The notes below the pieces were generated by a model. It ran no database searches. It saw nothing but the letters and a program-made list of their open reading frames with translations, and had not been told where the DNA came from. This document shows, piece by piece, positions 1-6,679 of a stretch of DNA of 23,466 nucleotides. Made by a program: the position numbers and the translations under genes. The stretch comes from CAZKEW01 sp964558915. Its GTDB lineage: Bacteria; Acidobacteriota; Aminicenantia; Aminicenantales; UBA8522. The stretch lies in NCBI GenBank assembly GCA_964558915.1, contig CAZLFV010000037.1, positions 1 through 23,466 of the forward strand, in the 5' to 3' direction. The number at the start of each line of letters is the position of its first letter. The first letter of the stretch is position 1.

Positions 1-37
1 GTGCTATATTCAGGAGGAAAGTCGCCAGGAGGACAAC

Positions 38-1711
38 ATGGCCGAAGAAAAATTTAAAGCGGCGCCGACGATTCGCGCTCCCCGCGGCTTGGAACTCCAA
101 ACCAAGGGGTGGTCCCAGGAAGGGGCCCTGCGCATGCTGATGAACAACCTGGACCCGGAGGTGGGGGAGAAGCCACAAGAGCTTATTGTCTACGGAGGAA
201 CGGGGAAAGCCGCCCGCAACTGGGAATGTTTCTGGGCCATCGTAGAGAGCCTCAAGGCCCTCGAGAACGACGAGACACTGGTCGTGCAGTCGGGCAAGCC
301 AGTGGCCGTTTTCAAGACGCACGAAGATGCCCCGCGAGTCCTGATCGCTAACGCTCTAATCGTCCCAAAATGGGCGACATGGGACGAGTTCCGGCGTCTC
401 GAGGCCAAAGGGTTAACCATGTACGGCCAGATGACCGCGGGAAGCTGGATTTATATCGGCACCCAGGGCATTCTCCAGGGCACCTATGAAACTCTGGCGG
501 CGGTGGCCAAAAGGCACTTTGACGGGACACTCAAAGGCCGGCTGACGCTATCAGCCGGGCTCGGCGGGATGGGTGGAGCCCAGCCACTGGCCGTGACCAT
601 GAATGACGGCGTCGCCATCGTCGTCGAAGTGGACAAGGCGAGGATCAAAAGGCGCCTCCACACAAAGTATGTCGATATTATGGTCGAAAACCTCGATGAT
701 GCCCTGAAGCTTGCCCAGACGGCCATGAAAAAAGGCGAGCCTCTTTCCATCGCCCTGCTTGGTAATGCCGCGGACGTCCTCCCGGAGTTCGTCCGGCGCG
801 GGATTACGCCCGATGTCTTGACCGACCAGACCTCCGCTCACGATGAACTCAACGGCTATGTTCCTCACGGGATTCCTTACGAGGATACTCTCGAGCTGCG
901 CCAGAAAAACCCCCAGGAGTATATTAAAAGGGCCTATGATTCGATGGCCGTCCACGTCAAGGCCATGCTCGAGCTTCAGAAGCGGGGAGCCAGAGCGTTT
1001 GACTACGGGAACAACATCCGCGGCCAGGCCCAGAAAGGCGGGGTGAAAAACGCCTTTGAAATCCCCGGGTTTGTCCAGGAATATATCCGGCCGCTTTTCT
1101 GCTACGGCAAGGGGCCGTTTCGCTGGGCCGCCCTGTCCGGCAAGCCCGAGGATATTTACGCCACAGATGACGCGGTGCTCAAGGAATTTCCGGAAGACGC
1201 GGCTCTCGCAAGGTGGATCAAGAAGGCGCAGAAGCAAGTCAAATTCCAGGGCCTGCCGGCGCGTATCTGCTGGCTGGGCTATGGCGAGCGGGCGCGTTTC
1301 GGAGCAGTCATCAATGACCTGGTCAATAGAGGCAAGATTAGCGCGCCGATTGTTATCGGCCGCGACCATCTGGATACGGGTTCTGTGGCTTCTCCCAACC
1401 GCGAGACCGAAGGCATGAGGGATGGGTCGGATGCGATCGCCGACTGGCCGATTCTCAACGCGCTGCTCAACGCGGTGAGCGGAGCGTCCTGGGTTTCGGT
1501 GCACCATGGTGGAGGAGTCGGGATCGGGCTTTCGATCCACGCTGGCATGGTGATCGTGGCCGACGGCAGGGACTCGACGGCCAAAAGGCTCGAACGGGTG
1601 CTCACCGTCGATCCGGGGCTTGGAGTTGCCAGGCACGCCGACGCCGGCTATAAAGAAGCGGTCAATTTTGCCAGAGAGAAGAACCTGAAAATCCCGATGG
1701 CGAAGGAATAA
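38..1711 (+). CDS. hutU: Urocanate hydratase (urocanase)
   Basis: Second enzyme of histidine degradation: NAD+-dependent hydration of urocanate to 4-imidazolone-5-propionate in the cytoplasm. The 557-residue product has the usual length of the family and is colinear with it. Visible landmarks are YGGTGKAARNW near residues 52-62, the glycine-rich GLGGMGGAQ at 174-182, the RICWLGYGERAR block whose Cys411 matches the active-site Cys410 of the Pseudomonas enzyme, and HHGGGVGIG near the C-terminus. The ATG is preceded by two purine-rich Shine-Dalgarno-like stretches (AGGAGG at 12-17 and 27-32), and the second is well placed. Only 37 bases lie upstream, so whether other hut genes precede it cannot be seen; the gene downstream is unrelated and has its own promoter. 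Long antisense open frames inside it are shadows of its GC-rich codons. Confidence 0.97.
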   Translation: MAEEKFKAAPTIRAPRGLELQTKGWSQEGALRMLMNNLDPEVGEKPQELIVYGGTGKAARNWECFWAIVESLKALENDETLVVQSGKPVAVFKTHEDAPRVLIANALIVPKWATWDEFRRLEAKGLTMYGQMTAGSWIYIGTQGILQGTYETLAAVAKRHFDGTLKGRLTLSAGLGGMGGAQPLAVTMNDGVAIVVEVDKARIKRRLHTKYVDIMVENLDDALKLAQTAMKKGEPLSIALLGNAADVLPEFVRRGITPDVLTDQTSAHDELNGYVPHGIPYEDTLELRQKNPQEYIKRAYDSMAVHVKAMLELQKRGARAFDYGNNIRGQAQKGGVKNAFEIPGFVQEYIRPLFCYGKGPFRWAALSGKPEDIYATDDAVLKEFPEDAALARWIKKAQKQVKFQGLPARICWLGYGERARFGAVINDLVNRGKISAPIVIGRDHLDTGSVASPNRETEGMRDGSDAIADWPILNALLNAVSGASWVSVHHGGGVGIGLSIHAGMVIVADGRDSTAKRLERVLTVDPGLGVARHADAGYKEAVNFAREKNLKIPMAKE

Positions 1712-1735
1712 AAACGACACACTTTGTGACATTTT

Positions 1736-1754
1736 AACCGGCGCGTATCCGGTT
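1736..1754. repeat. Inverted repeat AACCGG-N7-CCGGTT after hutU
   Basis: Perfect 6-bp arms (1736-1741 and 1749-1754) around a 7-base loop, flanked by TTTT on the left and, after one extra G, AAAA on the right. It lies 25 bases after the hutU stop. It has no T-run on the plus strand, so it is a poor intrinsic terminator; it could protect the hutU 3' end or be a protein-binding site for the promoter downstream. Confidence 0.4.
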
Positions 1755-1787
1755 GAAAATAAAGCAGAAAAAGGGGGGCCGGGGCGC

Positions 1788-1800
1788 AATGTGTGACATT
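1788..1800. promoter_or_regulatory. Short palindrome AATGT-GTG-ACATT upstream of the sigma-54 promoter
   Basis: Perfect 5-bp arms around GTG, ending about 87 bases before the -24 element at 1887. The nine bases TGTGACATT also occur at 1725-1733. Position and symmetry fit an upstream activator site, but nothing ties it to a particular protein. Confidence 0.3.
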
Positions 1801-1810
1801 CTCAGCGCGG

Positions 1811-1824
1811 CGCAGATATCTGCG
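1811..1824. promoter_or_regulatory. 14-bp perfect palindrome CGCAGATATCTGCG
   Basis: A fully self-complementary 14-mer without spacer, ending about 62 bases before the -24 element of the sigma-54 promoter at 1887-1902. This is a typical place for an enhancer or operator site; the binding protein is unknown. Confidence 0.4.
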
Positions 1825-1886
1825 TTTTGACGCGTTTTTAAGTCCTTAATTATCAGTAACTTAGTATCTTCCCGGCGGCTCTGTCT

Positions 1887-1902
1887 TGGCACAGAATTTG
1901 CT
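1887..1902 (+). promoter_or_regulatory. Sigma-54 (-24/-12) promoter for the small Cys-peptide operon
   Basis: TGGCAC-N5-TTGCT agrees with the sigma-54 consensus TGGCAC-N5-TTGCA/T, and the invariant GG and GC are separated by exactly 10 bases. Transcription would start near 1913, just ahead of the Shine-Dalgarno AAGGAGG (1917-1923) and the ATG at 1929. Expression should therefore need an AAA+ activator; one is encoded at 14470-16347. Confidence 0.8.
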
Positions 1903-1928
1903 TAAACATCGGGCGAAAGGAGGTTCCC

Positions 1929-2144
1929 ATGAAAAGAGCCATTGTCTTGATGCTGGCCGTCATCTTTTTCCTCGGCGCTTTTTTGTGGTTTCCCAGGGCT
2001 TCTTTTGCCCACACGGGCCATTGTTATGGCGACTGGGAGTACTGCAGGTCGCGCGCCTTCGCCAGCGACGAGGGCATTATTAGGACGACGATCCTGCTGA
2101 CGGTTTGCGACATTGCTTTTGGCAGGTGTCTGCTGCTTGATTGA
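1929..2144 (+). CDS. Small secreted peptide with C-x6-C / C-x6-C motif
   Basis: A 71-residue precursor; I do not recognise the family. Residues 1-27 form a clear Sec signal peptide (MKR, a hydrophobic core, and A-S-F-A before the likely cleavage). The mature part of about 44 residues carries four cysteines, C32, C39, C60 and C67, spaced 7-21-7. That symmetric pattern suggests two helices each bearing a C-x6-C pair, locked by two disulfides as a hairpin; this fold is inference. It has an excellent Shine-Dalgarno (AAGGAGG, 5 bases before the ATG) and a sigma-54 promoter directly upstream, so it is probably a strongly and conditionally expressed envelope or extracellular peptide. A large hairpin follows its stop, then the genes for a propeller, a CxxC thioredoxin-fold protein and an ABC transporter. 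A structural, signalling or antimicrobial role cannot be decided from sequence. Confidence 0.72.
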   Translation: MKRAIVLMLAVIFFLGAFLWFPRASFAHTGHCYGDWEYCRSRAFASDEGIIRTTILLTVCDIAFGRCLLLD

Positions 2145-2160
2145 GAACGCTGCGGGCTCA

Positions 2161-2201
2161 GGGGGTTCCTCTGCCCCGAACAGGGGAGAAGAGGAACCCC
2201 T
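2161..2201 (+). terminator. Strong hairpin after the small-peptide gene (partial terminator or 3'-end stabiliser)
   Basis: GGGGTTCCTCT (2162-2172) pairs perfectly with AGAGGAACCCC (2190-2200); inside, CCCC (2174-2177) pairs with GGGG (2183-2186). The structure is followed by the pyrimidine-rich TCTTTCTCTC. It lies 17 bases after the peptide stop and over 100 bases before the next gene. Because the T-run is broken it may act as an attenuator or RNase barrier, giving more peptide mRNA than downstream mRNA. The rest of 2202-2307 shows nothing else clear. Confidence 0.6.
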
Positions 2202-2307
2202 CTTTCTCTCAAGAAGAGCCGGGAGAAAAATTCGCAGCGAAAATTCTAGGGCCACATGCCGAATTTAGGAATTCAAGAACATGTCCCTGAATTTTTTTGA
2301 GGATGTG

Positions 2308-3294
2308 ATGAAAATAAAACAACTGCTCGTCCTGTCATTTCTGGTTTTCACTTCTGTTTCCTTTTCCTTTGATAAAACAACCCGTCCGGTTCATTATTCG
2401 GCCAGAGAAGTTAATCCCGCCGCCGCGAATCCGGATATCCTTTATTTTTCCCGGCCCTGTGCCATCATTTATGACGAGAAAAGCCTGTTTATCCTTGATT
2501 CCGAGGAGGAGGAAATCAAAGTCTTTTCGAAAGCCGGGGTTTTTTTATATTCCTTCGGGAAAAAAGGCCAGGGGCCTGGAGAATTCCAGATGCCCTCTGA
2601 TATGGACATACTGGCCGATAAAATTTTTGTGAGCGACGGCGCCAACCGGAGAGTCCAAGTCCTGGATAAAAAAGGCGCCTATCTCGGGAGTTTCAAGGTC
2701 CAATTCTGGCCGCAAGGGATCCTGGCGCTCGACACCGAGGCAATCATCCTCTGGAGCTTGCCCTCCGGATTTTTGCGCCCGGAAAAAGTCCTTCACTGCT
2801 TTGATTCGAAGGGCGGTCTCGTCTGGGAGGCTGTGGATTCCCATTTTTCAGGGGATTCGGTTTATGACACAATGCGGAATCGCGCCTTCCTCAGGAGAGC
2901 GGCAAAGGGAGGATTCTTTTTCATCCGCAGCGCGGACGACAGAGTCATCCGCCGTATGAATGAAAACGGGGCCGTCATCGAAGAGGTGAAAGTCGGAAAA
3001 AGTTATCCTTTGAAACAAATTATCCTACCGCTCCGGGGAGGCCGGAAAAAGAGGCTGGCGGTTTTTTGTTGGAACGCGGCTTCGGCCGGCGGGAAAATCT
3101 ATCTCCTGATCCCTGAATTCACGGCCGAGAAAGACCTCGGGCCGGGAAAACGGATTGCGGTCATCGGCGAAGCCGGGGATATCGAGGCCTTCATCGATTG
3201 TCCTTTAGAGCTGACCAGGATTGCCGTGGACGGCGAAAAAATCTACGGGATGGACAGCGAAGCGCGGCTTCGTTTCTTCGAGGTGAAAAAGTGA
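2308..3294 (+). CDS. Exported 6-bladed beta-propeller protein
   Basis: A 328-residue protein beginning with a Sec signal peptide (MKIK then a hydrophobic stretch to about residue 20). The body has NHL/6-bladed-propeller repeats: for example KVFSKAGVFLYSFGKKGQGPG at about 71-91, then EFQMPSDMDI and IFVSDGANRRVQVLDKKGAYL, the classic pattern of blade turn, G-x-G-P-G-x-F and next blade. I choose ATG 2308 over an in-frame ATG at 2281 because GAGG sits 5 bases before it and the signal peptide begins there. Such propellers bind peptides, proteins or glycans in the envelope; no catalytic motif is visible. It is the first gene of a tightly coupled set, its stop overlapping the GTG start of the thioredoxin-like gene. 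Visually the stretch is more A/T-rich than hutU or gltX. Confidence 0.82.
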   Translation: MKIKQLLVLSFLVFTSVSFSFDKTTRPVHYSAREVNPAAANPDILYFSRPCAIIYDEKSLFILDSEEEEIKVFSKAGVFLYSFGKKGQGPGEFQMPSDMDILADKIFVSDGANRRVQVLDKKGAYLGSFKVQFWPQGILALDTEAIILWSLPSGFLRPEKVLHCFDSKGGLVWEAVDSHFSGDSVYDTMRNRAFLRRAAKGGFFFIRSADDRVIRRMNENGAVIEEVKVGKSYPLKQIILPLRGGRKKRLAVFCWNAASAGGKIYLLIPEFTAEKDLGPGKRIAVIGEAGDIEAFIDCPLELTRIAVDGEKIYGMDSEARLRFFEVKK

Positions 3295-3767
3295 GAAACA
3301 AGATGCTTTGCGGCGTCTTTATTCTTATGAGCTATTGCTGCGCCCTCTGCGGAAACGTGGTTTTTGGCGGGGAGAAGGGGAGGATTCATTTCTCCCTGGC
3401 CGAGGCGGTCAAGCGGCCGGATGGCCCGCTCCTCCTTGTGTTCTTTTCCCTGGATTGCCACGTCTGCTGGGAAGACCTGATCGAGCTGGAGTATTTCGTC
3501 GAAAAAAATAGTATTCCCATAGAATTTATAGGGGTTACAAAAAACCCTCTCGCCGAGCTTGAGGAGTTCCTGGACAAGTACTCCCTGAATTGTCCGGTTG
3601 TCTGCGACCGGCGAAAGGAACTTTACCGCAGGTTCAAGGTCAAGCTCGAGCCGGAGGTTGTCATATTGAAAAACGATGCCGTCGTCTACCAGGACAACGG
3701 TTATGAAGAGTTTTTGGCCAGGAGAGAGAAAGTCAAAAAATGTCTTCTCGAGATCGCCTCAAAATAG
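3291..3767 (+). CDS. Exported thioredoxin-fold protein with CHVC motif
   Basis: A product of about 158 residues if it starts at GTG 3291, where GTGA overlaps the preceding stop and GAGG lies just upstream; ATG 3303 is the alternative. An N-terminal hydrophobic segment (about residues 5-25, containing three cysteines) looks like a signal peptide or anchor. The core has the thioredoxin layout: beta strand LLLVFFS, then D-C56-H-V-C59-W as the redox CxxC, then a helix, a second strand pair and a final VVILKNDAVVY strand preceded by a Pro in the usual loop. Family knowledge suggests a periplasmic thiol-disulfide oxidoreductase or redoxin-like protein. Its place behind a gene for a four-cysteine secreted peptide suggests that it handles that peptide's disulfides; this is inference. 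Confidence 0.78.
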   Translation: MRNKMLCGVFILMSYCCALCGNVVFGGEKGRIHFSLAEAVKRPDGPLLLVFFSLDCHVCWEDLIELEYFVEKNSIPIEFIGVTKNPLAELEEFLDKYSLNCPVVCDRRKELYRRFKVKLEPEVVILKNDAVVYQDNGYEEFLARREKVKKCLLEIASK

Positions 3768-4477
3768 CCTTCTTTATCACCGCGAAAAAAGTTGTCGCGG
3801 CGAGGGTTAACGTTTTTCTTTTTTTGGGTTTTGTGATCCTCCTCGGTTATATTTGGCAGAGGGACTCGTTCTCGGTCTCTTTCAAAGCGTTCCTTTATTT
3901 TTTCCCGTATCTTTTCCTTTTTCTCTCCCAGGACATGGTCAAGGATGAGGTCGATTCCGGCTGCCTCGAAAATGTTCTTTTTCTCGACGGGAATTTCAGG
4001 GGCTACCTGGCGGCTAAAAGCTATATTCTGGCCCTTGTGGCGCTTTCATGCTCCACCGTCATTTTCCTGGTCTTTGCCGTTTTCGGGCTTGTTGCGAAGC
4101 AATTCCTGTCTATTTATATTTTGCAGTTTCTCGCCGGAATCGTGGCCGGAATTTATTATCTTTCCCTGGGCGGGCTGCTGAGCTTTTCCTTGAAGGGCGG
4201 CTCCAACGTGCTCGTCGTCATCCTGGGACAGGTCTTCCTTTTTGTCGGCCTGCTTCTCTCAGCGAGGCAAGAATCAGGGTTCCTGGACGCGCTCGATGGA
4301 GGGGCTTTTCCCGACCTCCTGTCGAAAGTTAAGTTCCTGGTTTTAGCTCTCATCTTCCCGCAAGTTGTCGTGGCGGAAAGATTCATTGTTTACGGGCTCG
4401 GGATCGGTATGCTTGGCGTTTTCTTCATGATTTTTCAGAGGGCCAGGATTAGAAGCCTCGAGCTGGAGAGAAAATGA
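3740..4477 (+). CDS. ABC-2-like transporter permease
   Basis: A 245-residue integral membrane protein with about six or seven hydrophobic segments (roughly 24-40, 49-64, 96-118, 124-148, 154-174, 197-232). The stretch DMVKDEVDSGCLENVLFLDG followed by FRGYLAAKSY near residues 65-95 matches the cytoplasmic coupling region typical of ABC-2 permeases: an acidic or Glu residue, then Gly, then a leucine-rich turn and a Lys before the next helix. Its ATG lies 28 bases inside the thioredoxin-like gene, and its TGA overlaps the ATG of the ATPase gene, so translation is coupled. It presumably pairs with that ATPase as an exporter or a peptide-resistance/flippase-type pump. The substrate is unknown; since the small peptide has its own Sec signal, the transporter may serve immunity, lipid or another cargo. 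Confidence 0.75.
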   Translation: MSSRDRLKIAFFITAKKVVAARVNVFLFLGFVILLGYIWQRDSFSVSFKAFLYFFPYLFLFLSQDMVKDEVDSGCLENVLFLDGNFRGYLAAKSYILALVALSCSTVIFLVFAVFGLVAKQFLSIYILQFLAGIVAGIYYLSLGGLLSFSLKGGSNVLVVILGQVFLFVGLLLSARQESGFLDALDGGAFPDLLSKVKFLVLALIFPQVVVAERFIVYGLGIGMLGVFFMIFQRARIRSLELERK

Positions 4478-5346
4478 GTGATTTTGCGGTTAGGGCGCGG
4501 AACCTCTCCAAAAAATTCGGCCGGGTGGAAGCCGTCAGGAATGCCGCTTTTTCCTTGCCCAAGAACAAGGTCACCGCATTCCTGGGGGAAAACGGTGCCG
4601 GGAAAACCACGACTCTCAAGCTGATCCTGGGATTCCTGCGTCCGGATTCAGGCAGCGTAGAGATGAACTCCGCCCGGGTTGGCTACATTCCCGAGCGGCC
4701 GGTGTTTTTCAGCTGGCTAAAAGGGATGGATATTCTCGCCGCAACAGCCCGGATGAACGGGATCGGAAGGCTGGATTGGCCCGGCCTTATTGCGCGCTTG
4801 AGCGATAAAATATCCTTCGACCCGGGCCTCCTCGGCCGGAAAGTCCAGACTTGTTCTTTGGGCAACCAGAAGAAATTTGCCTACCTTCAAAACCTGCTGC
4901 TCTTCCCGGAACTCCTTATTGTCGATGAGCCGTTCACCTCCCTTGACCCCCCTTCGATAAAAAGCGCCCGCGAGCTGTTTTTGGAGCTAAAGAGGGAAGG
5001 GGCGACCGTTTTCCTGAGCTCTCATCTTGTATCCGAGGTTGAGAAAATTTGCGACGAATTCATCATCATCAACCGCGGAAATATCATCGTCCAGGAAGAT
5101 TTGAACCGTATCCAAAATGATTACGCTTTTTTCCGGCTGTCGAAGCCGCTTCAGGATAAAGACAAGTTCCGCGCCCAGTCGGCCTGGTTCCGAGAAGAAG
5201 ACAACGCGGTCGTCATGCTCATAGAAAAAAGACGGCTGTGCTTTCTGCCTGATTATTTAAGAGAAAATATACTTGGCACTCCTGAAACGCCCAGCCTCGA
5301 AAAAATTTTCCTCTTTTTCATCCGCAAACCTTTTTCCGCTGTTTGA
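4474..5346 (+). CDS. ABC transporter ATP-binding protein
   Basis: A 290-residue nucleotide-binding subunit. Walker A is G38-ENGAGKTT-46, Walker B is LLIVDEP at 147-153, the D-loop is SLD at 156-158, and the switch histidine is H184 in SSHLVSE. Two positions are unusual: the signature, normally LSGGQ, reads CSLGNQK (127-133), and the Q-loop region YIPERPVFF has Glu where Gln is common. About 100 residues follow the nucleotide-binding core, as in exporters of the drug/antibiotic-resistance type (CcmA/NatA-like). Its ATG overlaps the permease stop (ATGA). It ends where the -35 box of the next promoter begins, so it is probably the last gene of this operon. Confidence 0.92.
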   Translation: MSDFAVRARNLSKKFGRVEAVRNAAFSLPKNKVTAFLGENGAGKTTTLKLILGFLRPDSGSVEMNSARVGYIPERPVFFSWLKGMDILAATARMNGIGRLDWPGLIARLSDKISFDPGLLGRKVQTCSLGNQKKFAYLQNLLLFPELLIVDEPFTSLDPPSIKSARELFLELKREGATVFLSSHLVSEVEKICDEFIIINRGNIIVQEDLNRIQNDYAFFRLSKPLQDKDKFRAQSAWFREEDNAVVMLIEKRRLCFLPDYLRENILGTPETPSLEKIFLFFIRKPFSAV

Positions 5347-5371
5347 CCCGTCCGCAGGCCTGTGATATTTT
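5343..5371 (+). promoter_or_regulatory. Sigma-70 promoter for gltX-glnS-msrP
   Basis: TTGACC (5343-5348), a 17-base spacer and TATTTT (5366-5371), with an extended -10 TG one base upstream (5363-5364). The -35 overlaps the stop of the ABC ATPase gene. The predicted start is near 5378, giving a leader of about 18 bases. Confidence 0.6.
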
Positions 5372-5395
5372 AATGCGGTAACAAGTGAGCCGAGG

Positions 5396-6679
5396 ATGGT
5401 CACTGTAAGGTTCGCGCCGAGTCCAACCGGGTATTTGCACTTGGGAAGCGCCAGGACCGCGCTTTTTAACTGGCTCTATGCCCGGCACAACCGGGGCAAG
5501 TTCTTGCTCCGGATCGAGGACACGGACATGGCCAGGTCTGATGTCAGGTTTCTTGACGAGATTCTCCGGGATATGCGCTGGCTGGGAATGGACTGGGATG
5601 GAGAGCCCATCTTCCAGAGCAAGCGGTTTGATCTCTACAGGCAGAAAGCGGAGGAACTGCTCGCCGCGGGCAAGGCTTATAAAGATGGCGAGGCCGTCAT
5701 TTACCGGATGGAGAAAGGCCGCACCATCGAAGTCCGGGATTTGATCCACGGCACCATCACTTTCCATACGGACGAGATCAAGGACCAGGTCATGATCAAG
5801 TCGGACGGCTCCCCGTCCTATAATTTCGCCTGCATGATTGATGATGCGGAGCTCGGGATCACCCATATTTTGAGGGGAGACGACCACATCTCCAACACGC
5901 CCAAGCAGGTCCTCTTCTACGAAGCTTTCGGCCTCACCCCACCCCAATTCGGGCACATGCCTCTGATCTTAGGCCCCGACGGAGCCAAGCTCTCCAAAAG
6001 ACACGGGGGAGTCGCGGTCGAAGAATACCGGAAAGACGGGTTCCTCCCCGAAGCCCTGATGAACTACCTGATTCTTCTGGGCTGGTTCCCAGGTGAGGAG
6101 CATGAGATCCTCACTCCAGATGAGGCGGTGAAATTGTTTGATATTTCCGCCATGAGCGATGTTCAGGCCAAGTTCGACATCCAGAAGCTCCGCTGGATAA
6201 ACGCCGCGCACATCATGAAAAAAGGTGCGGCTGACCTCTTGCCGCTCATCAAGGATCAGCTCCAGGCCGCCAAGGTCAACCTCTCTGGGGTGACCGACGA
6301 ATTCCTCCTCAAGCTCATAGATCTCTACAAGATCCGGCTGAAAACCCTGCGGGAGTTTGTGGCCATGACGGATTGCTTTTTCCGGGATGATTTTGCCGTC
6401 GAGGAGGAAGGGAAGAAAAAATACCTGGACAAGCCAGAAAACATTGAAAACATCAGGACAGTCGCCGACCGTCTAGAAAAGCTCGAGGAATTCATGAGCA
6501 CGAATATCGAATCGGTTTTCCGCGAGCTTGCCGACGAGAGGCACCTCAAGGCGGCCAGCTTGATTCATCCGGCCCGCCTGGCCATCAGCGGGAAGACGTC
6601 GGGCGCCGGGCTTTTCGAGATGATGGAGCTTCTCGGAAAACAAAAAGTCCTGATTCGTTTAAGAGGCATCACTTCATGA
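5396..6679 (+). CDS. gltX: Glutamyl-tRNA synthetase (compact, lacking the zinc-type insertion)
   Basis: Class I aminoacyl-tRNA synthetase charging tRNA-Glu. The HIGH-type motif is HLGS (15-18) in FAPSPTGYLHLGSARTALFN, RIEDTD is at 39-44 and the KMSKS-type motif is KLSKR at 198-202. A C-terminal helical anticodon-binding domain is present, so this is not a short glutamyl-Q enzyme. At 427 residues it is about 40 shorter than the usual 465-490. The shortfall lies before KLSKR (residue 198 here, about 237 in E. coli): after LLAAGKAYKDGEAVIYRME the Cys-containing zinc-type insertion is simply absent. The ATG is set by homology, with GAGG immediately adjacent, so initiation may be weak. Its TGA overlaps the glnS ATG. 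Confidence 0.94.
   Translation: MVTVRFAPSPTGYLHLGSARTALFNWLYARHNRGKFLLRIEDTDMARSDVRFLDEILRDMRWLGMDWDGEPIFQSKRFDLYRQKAEELLAAGKAYKDGEAVIYRMEKGRTIEVRDLIHGTITFHTDEIKDQVMIKSDGSPSYNFACMIDDAELGITHILRGDDHISNTPKQVLFYEAFGLTPPQFGHMPLILGPDGAKLSKRHGGVAVEEYRKDGFLPEALMNYLILLGWFPGEEHEILTPDEAVKLFDISAMSDVQAKFDIQKLRWINAAHIMKKGAADLLPLIKDQLQAAKVNLSGVTDEFLLKLIDLYKIRLKTLREFVAMTDCFFRDDFAVEEEGKKKYLDKPENIENIRTVADRLEKLEEFMSTNIESVFRELADERHLKAASLIHPARLAISGKTSGAGLFEMMELLGKQKVLIRLRGITS

Noticed and set aside
1736..1754. Intrinsic terminator for hutU
   Set aside because: The hairpin is followed by A-rich rather than T-rich sequence on the coding strand; kept only as an inverted repeat.
551..1789. 412-residue open frame antisense to hutU
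   Set aside because: Entirely explained by codon bias of the intact, highly conserved hutU on the plus strand; the translation has no recognisable domain or hydrophobic core pattern.
2281..2307. Upstream ATG at 2281 as the start of the propeller protein
   Set aside because: It would add nine residues (MSLNFFEDV) before a normal signal peptide, and the Shine-Dalgarno GAGG is positioned for the ATG at 2308.
3198..3290. Upstream ATG at 3198 as the start of the thioredoxin-like protein
   Set aside because: It would lie deep in the propeller gene and put 31 charged residues in front of the signal peptide; GTG 3291 overlaps the previous stop and has GAGG upstream.
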